Positions 24,197 to 33,082 of a DNA stretch of 57,360 nt are shown piece by piece; position 1 is the first letter of the stretch, and each line of letters begins with the position of its first letter. The DNA lies in contig NZ_MSMP01000032.1 in NCBI RefSeq assembly GCF_001936575.1, positions 1-57,360 on the forward strand, read 5' to 3'. Source of the stretch: Tenacibaculum agarivorans. Its GTDB lineage: Bacteria > Bacteroidota > Bacteroidia > Flavobacteriales > Flavobacteriaceae. The position numbers and the translations under genes are program-made. The notes below the pieces were generated by a model that was given only the letters and a program-made list of their open reading frames with translations, did not search any database and was not told the origin of the DNA.

Positions 24197-26989
24197 TCAT
24201 TTTTTTAACTTTTCTTTAATAAAAATTGCAGTTTTTGACTTTTTATTTTGAATTAAATCTTCAGGAGTACCTTCAAAAATTAAATTTCCACCATTTTTAC
24301 CTCCTTCAATACCTAGGTCTATGATATGATCGGCGCATTTAATTAAATCTACATTGTGTTCAATAACAATTATAGAGTGCCCTTTATCTATTAGAGCATT
24401 AAAAGAAGCTAATAATTTTTTTATATCATGGAAATGTAATCCAGTAGTTGGTTCATCAAAAATAAATAAGGCTTTATCCTTTGTATTCCCTTTAACTAAA
24501 AAGGAAGCTAGCTTTATTCGTTGTGCTTCACCACCTGAAAGGGTAGAAGAAGATTGTCCTAATTTTACATAACCCAAACCAACATCTTGTAGCGGTTTTA
24601 GCTTATTGGCTATTTTTTTAGCATCATGTTCTGTAAAAAAGGTAATAGCATCATCAATAGTTAAGTTAAGAATATCATCAATATTCTTATCATGAAAAGT
24701 AACTTCTAAAATTTCTTTTTTAAATCGTTTACCCTTACAAGCCTCACATTCCAAATGAACATCGGCCATAAATTGCATTTCAATGGTAACTACACCTTCA
24801 CCTTTACATACTTCACATCTTCCTCCTTCAACATTAAAAGAGAAATGTTTAGGTTGGTAATTACGAATTTTAGCTAATTTTTGGTTGGATAATAACTTGC
24901 GGATATCATCATAAGCCTTAATGTAAGTTACAGGGTTAGAACGTGATGATCTACCTATTGGATTCTGATCTATAAACTCAACGTGTTTTATACTTTCATA
25001 ACTACCTTCTACATTGGTGTATTGACCAATTTTATCGCCATAACCAATTAATTTCTTTTGAAGGATAGGATATAAGATTTTCTTTACCAACGTACTTTTT
25101 CCACTACCAGATACTCCAGTGATTACAGTAAGATTATTTAAAGGAAAAGTAACATCGATATTTTTTAAATTATTTTCACGTGCACCTATAATTTTGATGA
25201 AATTGGTGGTTATTCTTCTCTTTTCAGGAACTTCAATGGCTAAAGATTCTGCTAAATACTTAGCAGTTAGTGTATCAGATGCAATTAACTTATCATAAGT
25301 GCCTTCTGCGACTACTTGTCCTCCATGAGTTCCAGCTTCAGGACCAATATCAATGATGTAGTCTGCTTCCTTCATAATATCCTCATCATGTTCAACTACT
25401 ACAACAGTATTTCCTAGATCTCTTAGGTTTTTTAAAACTTTAATTAATCGTTCTGTATCTTTTGGGTGGAGTCCAATACTAGGTTCGTCTAAAATATACA
25501 TAGATCCTACTAGTGAACTTCCTAAGGAAGTCGCTAAATTTATTCGTTGACTTTCTCCTCCTGATAATGTATTTGAAGCTCTATTTAGCGTTAAATAACT
25601 TAAACCAACATCAGTTAAAAATTGTAATCGATTATTGATTTCAGTTAATAATCGCTTTGCTATTTTTTCCTCATATGCATTCAATTGAATAGATTTAAAA
25701 AACACACTAAGCTCGTCTAGAGGTAAGTTCACTAAATCAGAAATATTTTTACCATAAACCTGAACATAGTTAGCTTCTTTTCGTAATCTTTTTCCACCAC
25801 AATCGTTACAAGTAGTTTTTCCACGATAGCGTGAAAGCATTACTCTATTTTGAATTTTATAACTTTTCTCTTCTAATTCTTTAAATAAATCATTTATACC
25901 TTTAAACTGAGATGTGCCTTCCCAAACTAATTGTTGTTGCTCTTCGGTAAGCTCAAACCAAGGCTTATGAATTGGAATATCAAAACCTGAAGCTGCTAAG
26001 ATTAAACTTTCCTTATACCATTTGTAAGCATCTGTCCTGAAAGGAAAAATTGCATCCTCATAAATAGATAATCCAGTATTAGGAATAACTAAATTCTCAT
26101 CAATACCAATCACATTTCCATAGCCTTCACATGTAGGACAAGCTCCATATGGATTGTTAAAACTAAAAAGATGTGTGTTAGGTTCTAGAAAAGTAATGCC
26201 GTCCAATTCAAATTTATTACTGAATTCGGTTTTACTTTTAGTATCTACATCTTCTAAATAGCAAACTCCTTTACCTTCAAAGAAAGCAGTTTGAACAGCA
26301 TCTGCTAATCTGTTGTAAAAATCTTCGTTATGTTGAATTACTACACGATCAATTACTAATTCAATAGAATTATCTTTAAAATTATCAGTTGGAAACTTAT
26401 CAATTCGGAAAACTTCGTCGTTATATTTTATTCTAGCGTATCCCTGTTGTTTTAAAACTTGCAATAAAGATTCAATAGTTCTTTTTTCTGGTATTGTTAC
26501 TGGTGCGACTAGTAATAATCGTGTTTCTTCAGCTAAAGTTTTTATATAATTGATAACATCAGTAACTGTGTGTTTTTTTACTTCTTTCCCAGAGATAGGA
26601 GAGAAGGTTCTACCAATTCTGGCATATAAAAGTTTAATATAATCATAAATCTCAGTAGAAGTTCCAACTGTAGATCTAGGATTTGTTGAATTTACTTTTT
26701 GTTCTATGGCAATAGCTGGAGCAATTCCTTTTATGTAATCTACCTTAGGTTTATGCAATTTGCCTAAAAACTGACGGGCATAAGAAGATAAACTCTCAAC
26801 ATATCGTCTTTGACCTTCTGCATACAGTGTGTCAAAAGCCAACGAAGATTTTCCTGAACCAGAAAGCCCCGTAATTACGACTAATTTATTTCTAGGAATA
26901 ACAACATCAATATTTTTTAAATTATGTAGTGATGCTCCTTTTATTATAATATTTTCTTTGGGATTTACTTTAGAAATGTCAGTATTCAT
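24197..26989 (-). CDS. uvrA: Excinuclease ABC subunit A
   Basis: 930 residues, the usual UvrA length. There are two ABC ATPase modules: Walker A GLSGSGKSSLAF and GVSGSGKSTLVKK, and signature motifs LSGGESQRINLA and LSGGEAQRIKLA. Zinc-binding motifs CPTCEGYG and CEVCKGEG/CEACKGKR are intact. It recognises bulky DNA damage with UvrB in nucleotide excision repair. It is complete and ordinary. Confidence 0.98.
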   Translation of the reverse strand: MNTDISKVNPKENIIIKGASLHNLKNIDVVIPRNKLVVITGLSGSGKSSLAFDTLYAEGQRRYVESLSSYARQFLGKLHKPKVDYIKGIAPAIAIEQKVNSTNPRSTVGTSTEIYDYIKLLYARIGRTFSPISGKEVKKHTVTDVINYIKTLAEETRLLLVAPVTIPEKRTIESLLQVLKQQGYARIKYNDEVFRIDKFPTDNFKDNSIELVIDRVVIQHNEDFYNRLADAVQTAFFEGKGVCYLEDVDTKSKTEFSNKFELDGITFLEPNTHLFSFNNPYGACPTCEGYGNVIGIDENLVIPNTGLSIYEDAIFPFRTDAYKWYKESLILAASGFDIPIHKPWFELTEEQQQLVWEGTSQFKGINDLFKELEEKSYKIQNRVMLSRYRGKTTCNDCGGKRLRKEANYVQVYGKNISDLVNLPLDELSVFFKSIQLNAYEEKIAKRLLTEINNRLQFLTDVGLSYLTLNRASNTLSGGESQRINLATSLGSSLVGSMYILDEPSIGLHPKDTERLIKVLKNLRDLGNTVVVVEHDEDIMKEADYIIDIGPEAGTHGGQVVAEGTYDKLIASDTLTAKYLAESLAIEVPEKRRITTNFIKIIGARENNLKNIDVTFPLNNLTVITGVSGSGKSTLVKKILYPILQKKLIGYGDKIGQYTNVEGSYESIKHVEFIDQNPIGRSSRSNPVTYIKAYDDIRKLLSNQKLAKIRNYQPKHFSFNVEGGRCEVCKGEGVVTIEMQFMADVHLECEACKGKRFKKEILEVTFHDKNIDDILNLTIDDAITFFTEHDAKKIANKLKPLQDVGLGYVKLGQSSSTLSGGEAQRIKLASFLVKGNTKDKALFIFDEPTTGLHFHDIKKLLASFNALIDKGHSIIVIEHNVDLIKCADHIIDLGIEGGKNGGNLIFEGTPEDLIQNKKSKTAIFIKEKLKK

Positions 26990-27238
26990 GTACTCAAAAA
27001 TAAGTTGTAAAAATAAGGCTTTTATAGGTTAGAAAATAATCTATACGTAATTACATTTTAAGAAAAAGTAGCATATTAATCGTGATTATTTTTAGATTCT
27101 TTGAAAGAATTTACCTTTTAAAAAATCATTTCTATTTGTTTTTATCAGTATCTTTAAGAACAATAAATATTATGTTTTCTATTGTTTCTTTTGAATATTT
27201 ATGAAGTGAATTTATCTAAAACGGTATATTATAAAAAT

Positions 27239-27267
27239 AAAAAAGCGAGCCATAGCTCGCTTTTTTA
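27239..27267. terminator. Bidirectional terminator
   Basis: AAAAAGCGAGC and GCTCGCTTTTTT form a strong hairpin with loop CATA after the double-glycine peptide gene. Confidence 0.8.
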
Positions 27268-27280
27268 TTTGAAATATGTG

Positions 27281-27457
27281 TTATTCATCTGCAGCACATT
27301 CAACAGTAGGATCGCAATACACAATTTCTCCACCACGTTCCTCACATGCTATTAAATCACTATAGCTGTGAATGAAACAATAATAAGCCCCACCATTAAT
27401 GGATTGTTGTTGATTTTTGGTTAGAGGTTGACCTAGATTTGAAATTGTTTTTAACAT
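27281..27457 (-). CDS. Double-glycine leader peptide (bacteriocin/RiPP-like precursor)
   Basis: A 58-residue ORF. MLKTISNLGQPLTKNQQQ and SINGG form a leader of the type seen in Bacteroidota, ending in Gly-Gly, a peptidase-C39 transporter cleavage signal. The predicted core is about 35 residues with four cysteines (AYYCF, LIACEE, IVYCDP, VECAADE) and is acidic. No transporter, cyclase or immunity gene is adjacent. A terminator follows. The class assignment is from the leader pattern alone. Confidence 0.65.
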   Translation of the reverse strand: MLKTISNLGQPLTKNQQQSINGGAYYCFIHSYSDLIACEERGGEIVYCDPTVECAADE

Positions 27458-27848
27458 AATAAAAGGTTATTTAAGATTTATTATTTTAAATATAACTAAA
27501 AATAATGGTGTTTTAATTAAAGCTTTTTTTAACTGGAGTATTTTATTGATTAGAAGTAATATATTTTTGTATTGTAGTAATTCTATAAAAGAAAGAAGTC
27601 TCAAATCATAATCTATATCTCCTAAAAGGTTATATGTACTTAATAAGTAACCATTTGATAAGTTTAACTGATAGCACAATAAGAAAAATATATTTTTTTG
27701 ATATTTAAAGTTTGTAGATTAAAAATAAAAAAATATATTTGTGGTCCTTGTAACCGTTTAAATATCATACGCCTATACATAAAAATTACTTTTAAAAATT
27801 AAAATCAATCCCAACCGAGATAGAAGTGTCTCATTAAAAGTAATAGAT
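27458..27848. other. Intergenic region before the ECF sigma gene
   Basis: AT-rich with no convincing gene. A 70-codon open frame at 27467-27679 (minus) is low-complexity and Leu/Ile-rich, and is probably chance. The right part holds an ECF-like promoter (27749-27773). Confidence 0.5.
27749..27773 (+). promoter_or_regulatory. Possible ECF-type promoter of the sigma gene
   Basis: TGTAACC at 27749-27755 and CGCC at 27770-27773, 14 bases apart, resemble ECF promoter boxes (AACC-like -35 and CGTC-like -10). They lie about 75 bp before the ECF sigma gene, which would allow autoregulation. Confidence 0.4.
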
Positions 27849-28436
27849 ATGTATAAGAAAGTATGCGAAGACAGTGTCTTAGTCAAAGAGTATATAGACG
27901 GTAAAGAAATTGCTCTAGAATTTCTAATTAAAAAACATCAGCAAAGAATTTTTAGTTTTGTTTATAGTAAAGTTCAAGATAGAGATGTTGCAGAAGATAT
28001 TTTCCAAGATACGTTTATTAAAGTAATACGAACACTTAAAAAAGGAAACTATAATGAAGAAGGTAAATTCTTACCTTGGGTAATGAGAATTTCTCATAAC
28101 CTAGTAATCGATTACTTTAGAAAGAATAATAGAATGCCGGTATTTAATAATGGTTCTGATGAGTTTGATATTTTTTCTATTATTAGTGATGATACTTTAA
28201 ATGCAGAAAAAAGAATTATTAAAGATCAAATTCTTTCAGATGTAAAGAACTTAATTGAAGAGTTACCAGACGAACAAAAAGAGGTGCTTAAAATGCGTAT
28301 TTATATGGATATGAGCTTTAATGAAATCTCTGAAAATACAGGTGTAAGTATAAATACAGCTTTAGGTAGAATGCGATATGCTTTAATTAATTTAAGAAAA
28401 GTAATTGAAAAGAATAATATAATATTAGTGAACTAA
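27849..28436 (+). CDS. ECF-family RNA polymerase sigma factor
   Basis: 195 residues. Sigma region 2 contains VYSKVQDRDVAEDIFQDTFIKV and LPWVMRISHNLVIDYFRK. Region 4 contains LPDEQKEVLKMRIYMDMSFNEIS and INTALGRMRYALINLRK. No classical anti-sigma gene follows; instead a small conserved-looking ORF lies 55 bp downstream. It probably directs an envelope or stress regulon. Confidence 0.93.
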   Translation: MYKKVCEDSVLVKEYIDGKEIALEFLIKKHQQRIFSFVYSKVQDRDVAEDIFQDTFIKVIRTLKKGNYNEEGKFLPWVMRISHNLVIDYFRKNNRMPVFNNGSDEFDIFSIISDDTLNAEKRIIKDQILSDVKNLIEELPDEQKEVLKMRIYMDMSFNEISENTGVSINTALGRMRYALINLRKVIEKNNIILVN

Positions 28437-28491
28437 TAATAAATTGTAAATTATGGCGTTATTGATAGAAATACTATACAAAATTTATTAT

Positions 28492-28635
28492 ATGGCGCAC
28501 ATTTACTCTGAAAAATCATCTGACTATAAGATGAACCCAAGTAGAAAAACTATTGAATTCATTTTAAATTTTTCTAAAAGTCTTAAAGTTATAAGAACGC
28601 AAGACAATTCTTTTATAGAGATGAATTTAAACTAA
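28492..28635 (+). CDS. Small protein downstream of the ECF sigma factor
   Basis: 47 residues from the internal ATG at 28492, MAHIYSEKSSDYKMNPSRK, then a helix IEFILNFSKSLKVI. A longer start at 28453 adds 13 hydrophobic residues. The MNPS and SKSLKV features suggest a conserved small flavobacterial protein encoded next to sigma factors (recollection). It is followed by a strong terminator. Its role is unknown; it could be a regulator of the sigma factor. Confidence 0.6.
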   Translation: MAHIYSEKSSDYKMNPSRKTIEFILNFSKSLKVIRTQDNSFIEMNLN

Positions 28636-28640
28636 CAAAG

Positions 28641-28670
28641 AAAAGCTTCAGTTACTACTGAAGCTTTTTT
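28641..28670 (+). terminator. Terminator of the ECF operon
   Basis: GCTTCAGT and ACTGAAGC form an 8-bp stem with loop TACT, followed by six T residues. Confidence 0.85.
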
Positions 28671-28941
28671 ATTTTTACCCCAAAGGAGGATTCTCAAAAT
28701 ATTTACTTAATATAAACTCTTGGTTTAAAAGGATTATTATAAAATCTATATTTTGAATAACAATAATTAGTAATTCTTAGTTATCAATCTAAAAGAAAAA
28801 CTCCATATCTTATCTCATAAATTTCGTTCAAGCACTTTTATTTTACAAAAGAAGTTTTTTATATCTTCGCCCCAAAAATTATGAGAAATGATTGCTGTGA
28901 ATTTTAGCTTCAATTTTTCGCGAATATTAATTAAAATTATT

Positions 28942-29787
28942 ATGAAATTTAGCAACCTATTTGTAGTAGTATTATTTTTTGTAACATTCCTTTTTTCATG
29001 TAGTTCAGAAGAAGTTGATGAACAACAGAGTATTATTTATGAAGGAGATTTAATCATAAATAGAGAGTTTGAACTCACAAAAAAGGAAGAGTTTGTGAAA
29101 AGAGGATATAAAATAGTTACAGGGAATGTTTTGATAGAAGATAATGATCAACTTATAGTGGATATAAGTTTTTTGAGAAATTTAACCTCTATAGAAGGTG
29201 ATTTAAGAATTTCTGAAAATGATAACTTACAATCTCTTCATGGATTAGAAAACTTGAATCTAGTAGAAGGTTTTTTAATCATAACAGATAATAGTAGTAT
29301 ATCAGATTTGGACAGTTTAGAAAAACTTAGTAGAGTTGGAGGCTCGCTAATCATAGGAGGAAATTTAAATCTAACATCTCTTCATGGTTTAGCAAAGTTA
29401 CGTTTAGTAGGAGAAAGTTTACTATTAGATGGTAATACTAATCTATCACATGTTGAAGGATTAAATAATTTAGAGTCAGTTGGTGGATCCTTGCAGGTAC
29501 AAAATAATCCAGGTTTGTTTAATATTGATGCATTAAAGAATTTGACTTCAATAGAGAATGCATTAATCTTACACAATAATAAGAAAATAAAGGACTTAGA
29601 AGGATTTAATGGACTTGCTGTTGTTGGAAGGGAGATAATATTAACACAAAATTTATCTTTAGAGTCATTTTGTGGGTTACAAAGTTTAATTAAAAACAAA
29701 GGTTTCAAAGGGCATTATTATGTTTCAGATAATTATTATAATCCTTCTAAAGAGGATATTTTTAATGGAAATTGTAACCCGTCCTAG
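28942..29787 (+). CDS. Leucine-rich receptor-L-like lipoprotein
   Basis: 281 residues from the ATG at 28942, chosen for its lipoprotein signal (LFFVTFLFSCSSEE). An upstream in-frame ATG at 28888 adds no signal feature. The mature part is repeats of about 24 residues with the pattern L..L..V.GSL.I..N (for example LTSLHGLAKLRLVGESLLL), like receptor L-domains and BspA-type leucine-rich proteins. It is likely surface or periplasmic and binding a protein or glycan. A terminator hairpin follows. Confidence 0.75.
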   Translation: MKFSNLFVVVLFFVTFLFSCSSEEVDEQQSIIYEGDLIINREFELTKKEEFVKRGYKIVTGNVLIEDNDQLIVDISFLRNLTSIEGDLRISENDNLQSLHGLENLNLVEGFLIITDNSSISDLDSLEKLSRVGGSLIIGGNLNLTSLHGLAKLRLVGESLLLDGNTNLSHVEGLNNLESVGGSLQVQNNPGLFNIDALKNLTSIENALILHNNKKIKDLEGFNGLAVVGREIILTQNLSLESFCGLQSLIKNKGFKGHYYVSDNYYNPSKEDIFNGNCNPS

Positions 29788-29814
29788 ATCATATTAATTA
29801 AATGACTCATCTTA

Positions 29815-29843
29815 AAAACCACTACATATAGAAGTGGTTTTTT
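29815..29843 (+). terminator. Terminator after the leucine-rich lipoprotein
   Basis: AAAACCACT pairs with AGTGGTTTT around a 9-nt loop, followed by T residues. Confidence 0.75.
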
Positions 29844-29864
29844 GCTATTATATTCTTCCAAAGT

Positions 29865-30524
29865 TTATTTCTTCTTCTTCTTTTGATATTCTTCTATTAC
29901 TGTTTTACGGCCTATAGCGGAAGTTATAATATCGTTTTCAAGTTTCCAGCCTCTAGCAGGAGAATACTCCCTTCCATAATAAATAATTTGTAAGTGTAGC
30001 TTGTTCCATAATTCTTTAGGAAATAAACGTTTAGCATCTTTCTCTGTTTGGGCTACACTTTTTCCGTTTGATAAGTTCCATCTAAACATCAATCTATGAA
30101 TATGGGTATCTACAGGAAAGGCAGGGATATTAAAAGCTTGTGCCATAACAACACTAGCAGTTTTGTGTCCAACAGCAGGAAGTTCTTCTAAAGCTTCAAA
30201 ACTTTGCGGAACTTCACCATTATGTTTTTCAATTAAAATTTGAGATAACCCAAAGATTCCTTTTGATTTCATAGGGGATAATCCTACAGGTTTTATAATC
30301 TCTCGAATTTCATCAACTGTAAGTTGTACCATATCATAAGGGTTATCAGCTCTTTCAAATAATAACGGAGTAATTTTATTTACACGTTCATCTGTACTTT
30401 GAGCAGACATTAATACTGCAATTAATAAAGTGTATGGATCTTTATGATCCAAAGGAATTGGAGTCTCAGGATATAATCGTTCTAAAGTATCAATTACAAA
30501 TTGAACTTTTTCTGTTTTGTTCAT
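29865..30524 (-). CDS. nth: Endonuclease III-like DNA glycosylase
   Basis: 219 residues from the ATG at 30524. The helix-hairpin-helix has catalytic lysine K121 (LPAVGHKTASVV) and aspartate D139 (PVDTHIHRL), both needed for base excision at oxidised pyrimidines. The protein contains no cysteine at all, so the C-terminal 4Fe-4S cluster of Escherichia coli Nth is absent. The region instead reads YYGREYSPARGW. It is transcribed divergently from bcp with 35 bp between starts. Confidence 0.9.
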   Translation of the reverse strand: MNKTEKVQFVIDTLERLYPETPIPLDHKDPYTLLIAVLMSAQSTDERVNKITPLLFERADNPYDMVQLTVDEIREIIKPVGLSPMKSKGIFGLSQILIEKHNGEVPQSFEALEELPAVGHKTASVVMAQAFNIPAFPVDTHIHRLMFRWNLSNGKSVAQTEKDAKRLFPKELWNKLHLQIIYYGREYSPARGWKLENDIITSAIGRKTVIEEYQKKKKK

Positions 30525-30559
30525 TTTTTCAGTATTTTTACTTAACAAAAATACTAATT

Positions 30560-31012
30560 ATGACAACATTAAAAGTAGGAGATAAGGCACCAAATTTTGA
30601 AGCTAAAGATCAAGCTGGAAATACTATAAAATTAGAAGATTACGCAGGTAAAAAATTAGTGTTATTTTTCTATCCAAAAGCGAGTACGCCTGGTTGTACA
30701 GCTGAGGCTTGCGATTTAAGAGATAACTATCAAACTTTTCTTTCTAAAGGGTATGATGTTTTAGGAGTAAGTGCAGATAGTGCTAAGCGTCAACAAAATT
30801 TTATTAACAAACATGAGCTGCCTTTTCCTTTATTAGCAGATGAGGATAAAGAAGTAATTAATGCTTTTGGAGTTTGGGGACCTAAAAAATTTATGGGAAA
30901 AGAATATGACGGTATTCATAGAACTACATTTGTTATTGATGAAAATGGAGTGTTAGAAGATGTAATTACAAAAGTGAAAACGAAAGCCCACGCAGATCAA
31001 ATTTTAGGATAG
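30560..31012 (+). CDS. bcp: Thioredoxin-dependent thiol peroxidase, Bcp type
   Basis: 150 residues from the ATG at 30560 (MTTLKVGDKAPNFEAKDQAG). The longer open frame upstream overlaps nth and is not credible. The peroxidatic C46 in ASTPGCTAEAC and the resolving C51 are present, as in atypical 2-Cys Bcp/PrxQ enzymes. It reduces hydroperoxides using thioredoxin. A bidirectional terminator follows. Confidence 0.96.
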   Translation: MTTLKVGDKAPNFEAKDQAGNTIKLEDYAGKKLVLFFYPKASTPGCTAEACDLRDNYQTFLSKGYDVLGVSADSAKRQQNFINKHELPFPLLADEDKEVINAFGVWGPKKFMGKEYDGIHRTTFVIDENGVLEDVITKVKTKAHADQILG

Positions 31013-31030
31013 AAGAAATTGAACCCAATA

Positions 31031-31059
31031 AAAAAAGCGACTATTTAGTCGCTTTTTTT
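31031..31059. terminator. Bidirectional terminator between convergent genes
   Basis: AAAAAAGCGACTA pairs with TAGTCGCTTTTTT, between bcp (+) and the desaturase-like gene (-). Confidence 0.85.
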
Positions 31060-31996
31060 ATTGATCTTCTAATTGAAGTTCTTTTTGTAATTCTTTACTG
31101 GTTTTACTTGAACCATCATGACTCCAGCCTGGAGGCATAAATACATATTTTAATCTTGTACCTAAGGGTAAATCTTTCTTTCTATGAAAAAAATCCTTAA
31201 ATATCTCTTTCCATTCGTGAAAAATAATATTAATTGGTCCTTTATCTTCTAAAGGTTTAGTTAAACCAAATTTTAATTTCTCATACTCCATTTCATCTTC
31301 TTCAGCCTGAAATGTTCCAAATATTCTATCCCATATAATTAAAAACATTCCCATGTTTTTATCTAAATATTTGATGTTAGAAGCATGGTGAACTCTATGA
31401 TGAGATGGTGTTACAAAAATATACTCCCATACACTTAATAAGAAACCAACCACACCTTTACGATTGTTCCTTTTGATAAAGTTTGTATGACATAGCGTAC
31501 CATAATTTTGGTTCATTGCATAAGCAAACATGATATGTAAAGGTTGAATTCCTATTAATATTAAAGGAATTAAAAACATAAATCGGTAAAAGGGCTGTAA
31601 AACTGGTGAACGGAATCCTGTGGAAATATTATAATATTCAGAATTGTGATGTGTAACGTGTACTGCCCAGAAAAATCGTGAATGATGATCTACATAATGA
31701 TGAATGTAATACAAGAAATCCTGTCCAACAAAGGCAATAAACCAATATAAGAAACCTGTATTTTCCCAGTTTATAAATCGATATTCAAAAAAGAAATCCA
31801 TTACGACATACGAAGCTCCATACATTAAACCATCTAATAAAACATTAACTAGGGCAAAATATACGTTTGTAGAAACATCTTTAAATTCATAGTTTTTAGC
31901 TTTTCGTTTATAGCTAAAATACATTTCAATACCAATTGCTAAGGCACAAATAGGAACAAACCACTTGTATGCATTTTGGTGAGTGAAAATATCCAT
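31058..31996 (-). CDS. Sterol desaturase/fatty acid hydroxylase family membrane protein
   Basis: 312 residues, about five membrane helices and the histidine clusters of the di-iron hydroxylase superfamily: HHYVDHHSRFFW, HVTHHN and HRVHHA. The likely reaction is hydroxylation or desaturation of a membrane lipid, with the substrate unknown. The C-terminal tail is hydrophilic and acidic. It stands alone, convergent with bcp. Confidence 0.9.
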   Translation of the reverse strand: MDIFTHQNAYKWFVPICALAIGIEMYFSYKRKAKNYEFKDVSTNVYFALVNVLLDGLMYGASYVVMDFFFEYRFINWENTGFLYWFIAFVGQDFLYYIHHYVDHHSRFFWAVHVTHHNSEYYNISTGFRSPVLQPFYRFMFLIPLILIGIQPLHIMFAYAMNQNYGTLCHTNFIKRNNRKGVVGFLLSVWEYIFVTPSHHRVHHASNIKYLDKNMGMFLIIWDRIFGTFQAEEDEMEYEKLKFGLTKPLEDKGPINIIFHEWKEIFKDFFHRKKDLPLGTRLKYVFMPPGWSHDGSSKTSKELQKELQLEDQ

Positions 31997-32110
31997 ATTA
32001 TTATGTTTAGGTTAAAAAGATATTAGATATTCAAAAATTTAATATCCCGCAAAGGTAAGTTATATCTACTTAAATGAATTTAATATATATAGAATTTATT
32101 TATACTGTAA

Positions 32111-32743
32111 TTATAACCTCTGATTGATCCAATTTTTAAAACTATAAAAGTTTTGTGGCGCTACACCATGGCCAACAGGATACTCTGAAAATTCATTTTG
32201 AAGATTCAGTTTAGACAAAAATTCAGGAGCTTTTTTTGCCCAAATAAAAGGAATAACTAGATCTACAATACCATGAGAAATATAATAATCAGTTGTAATG
32301 TTATTAGGGATTTCCTTTGGTAATAAATCTTCATTTATGTAGCCACTTAATGCGACAACATGTTGAACTTTATTAGGGTATTTTAGACTCAACGCATAAC
32401 TTAGAATTGCACCTTGACTAAAACCTAACAAGAAGGTTTTATTAGTATTGTATTTATCTTTAATTTCATCAATAAAATCAGCTATTTTCTCAATAGATGT
32501 ATTAGCTTGATCTAGATCTGAAAATTTTTCATTATTAGCATCGAAATTAATAGCATACCAAGCATAGCCACCATAACCCATTTCATATGGAGCTCTTGCG
32601 GTAACTATTAATAATTCTTCTGGAAGTTCTTCTGCGAAAGAAAATAAATCATCTTCATTGCTACCATATCCATGGAGTAAAATCAATACATTAGGATTCT
32701 CGGTAGTAATTTTAGGTTCTCTAACCTTAAAATATAAACTCAT
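32111..32743 (-). CDS. Phospholipase/carboxylesterase-like alpha/beta hydrolase
   Basis: 210 residues. The catalytic triad is visible as S109 in LLGFSQGA, D161 in GIVDLVIP and H192 in VGHGVAP. LLHGYGSNEDDLFSFA near the N-terminus is the oxyanion-hole HG block. The family comprises acyl-protein thioesterase and carboxylesterase enzymes. It is encoded 5 bp after the DUF4870-like gene, in an operon with the dihydroorotase-like and BatA-like genes. The substrate is unknown. Confidence 0.88.
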   Translation of the reverse strand: MSLYFKVREPKITTENPNVLILLHGYGSNEDDLFSFAEELPEELLIVTARAPYEMGYGGYAWYAINFDANNEKFSDLDQANTSIEKIADFIDEIKDKYNTNKTFLLGFSQGAILSYALSLKYPNKVQHVVALSGYINEDLLPKEIPNNITTDYYISHGIVDLVIPFIWAKKAPEFLSKLNLQNEFSEYPVGHGVAPQNFYSFKNWINQRL

Positions 32744-32748
32744 TAATA

Positions 32749-33078
32749 TTATAAACTTTTAAACCAATCTTGGAAATAATCCCCAAAAATAGGAACTTTT
32801 TTCTCATCTCCATTAATAGCTCCCATAAAACCAATAAACCATAATACAATTGTAATACCAGCTATGGCCCAATATGGGATTAAACCAAAGAATTTTAATA
32901 CAACCCAGCTATTCAAAAGAGCAAGTATATTTAACCCTACCATTTGACGAATATGGAAACTAGCAAATTCATTTTTTTTAGAGTTATTTAATACTAAAGC
33001 TACTATTGTACCAATGATAGTGATATAACTGATAATAGCGTTTGTTTTCCCTTCTTCTATGGTAGTTAAGTTTTTCAT
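32749..33078 (-). CDS. DUF4870-like membrane protein
   Basis: 109 residues, three membrane helices, with AIISYITIIGTIVALVLN and FASFHIRQMVGL in the order typical of small DUF4870/Tic20-like membrane proteins. The function is unknown. It lies 4 bp after the dihydroorotase-like stop codon. Confidence 0.75.
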   Translation of the reverse strand: MKNLTTIEEGKTNAIISYITIIGTIVALVLNNSKKNEFASFHIRQMVGLNILALLNSWVVLKFFGLIPYWAIAGITIVLWFIGFMGAINGDEKKVPIFGDYFQDWFKSL

Positions 33079-33082
33079 AAGA

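Noticed and set aside
27467..27679. 70-codon open frame before the double-glycine peptide
   Set aside because: Leu/Ile-rich low-complexity translation in AT-rich DNA, with no homologue or start signal recognised.
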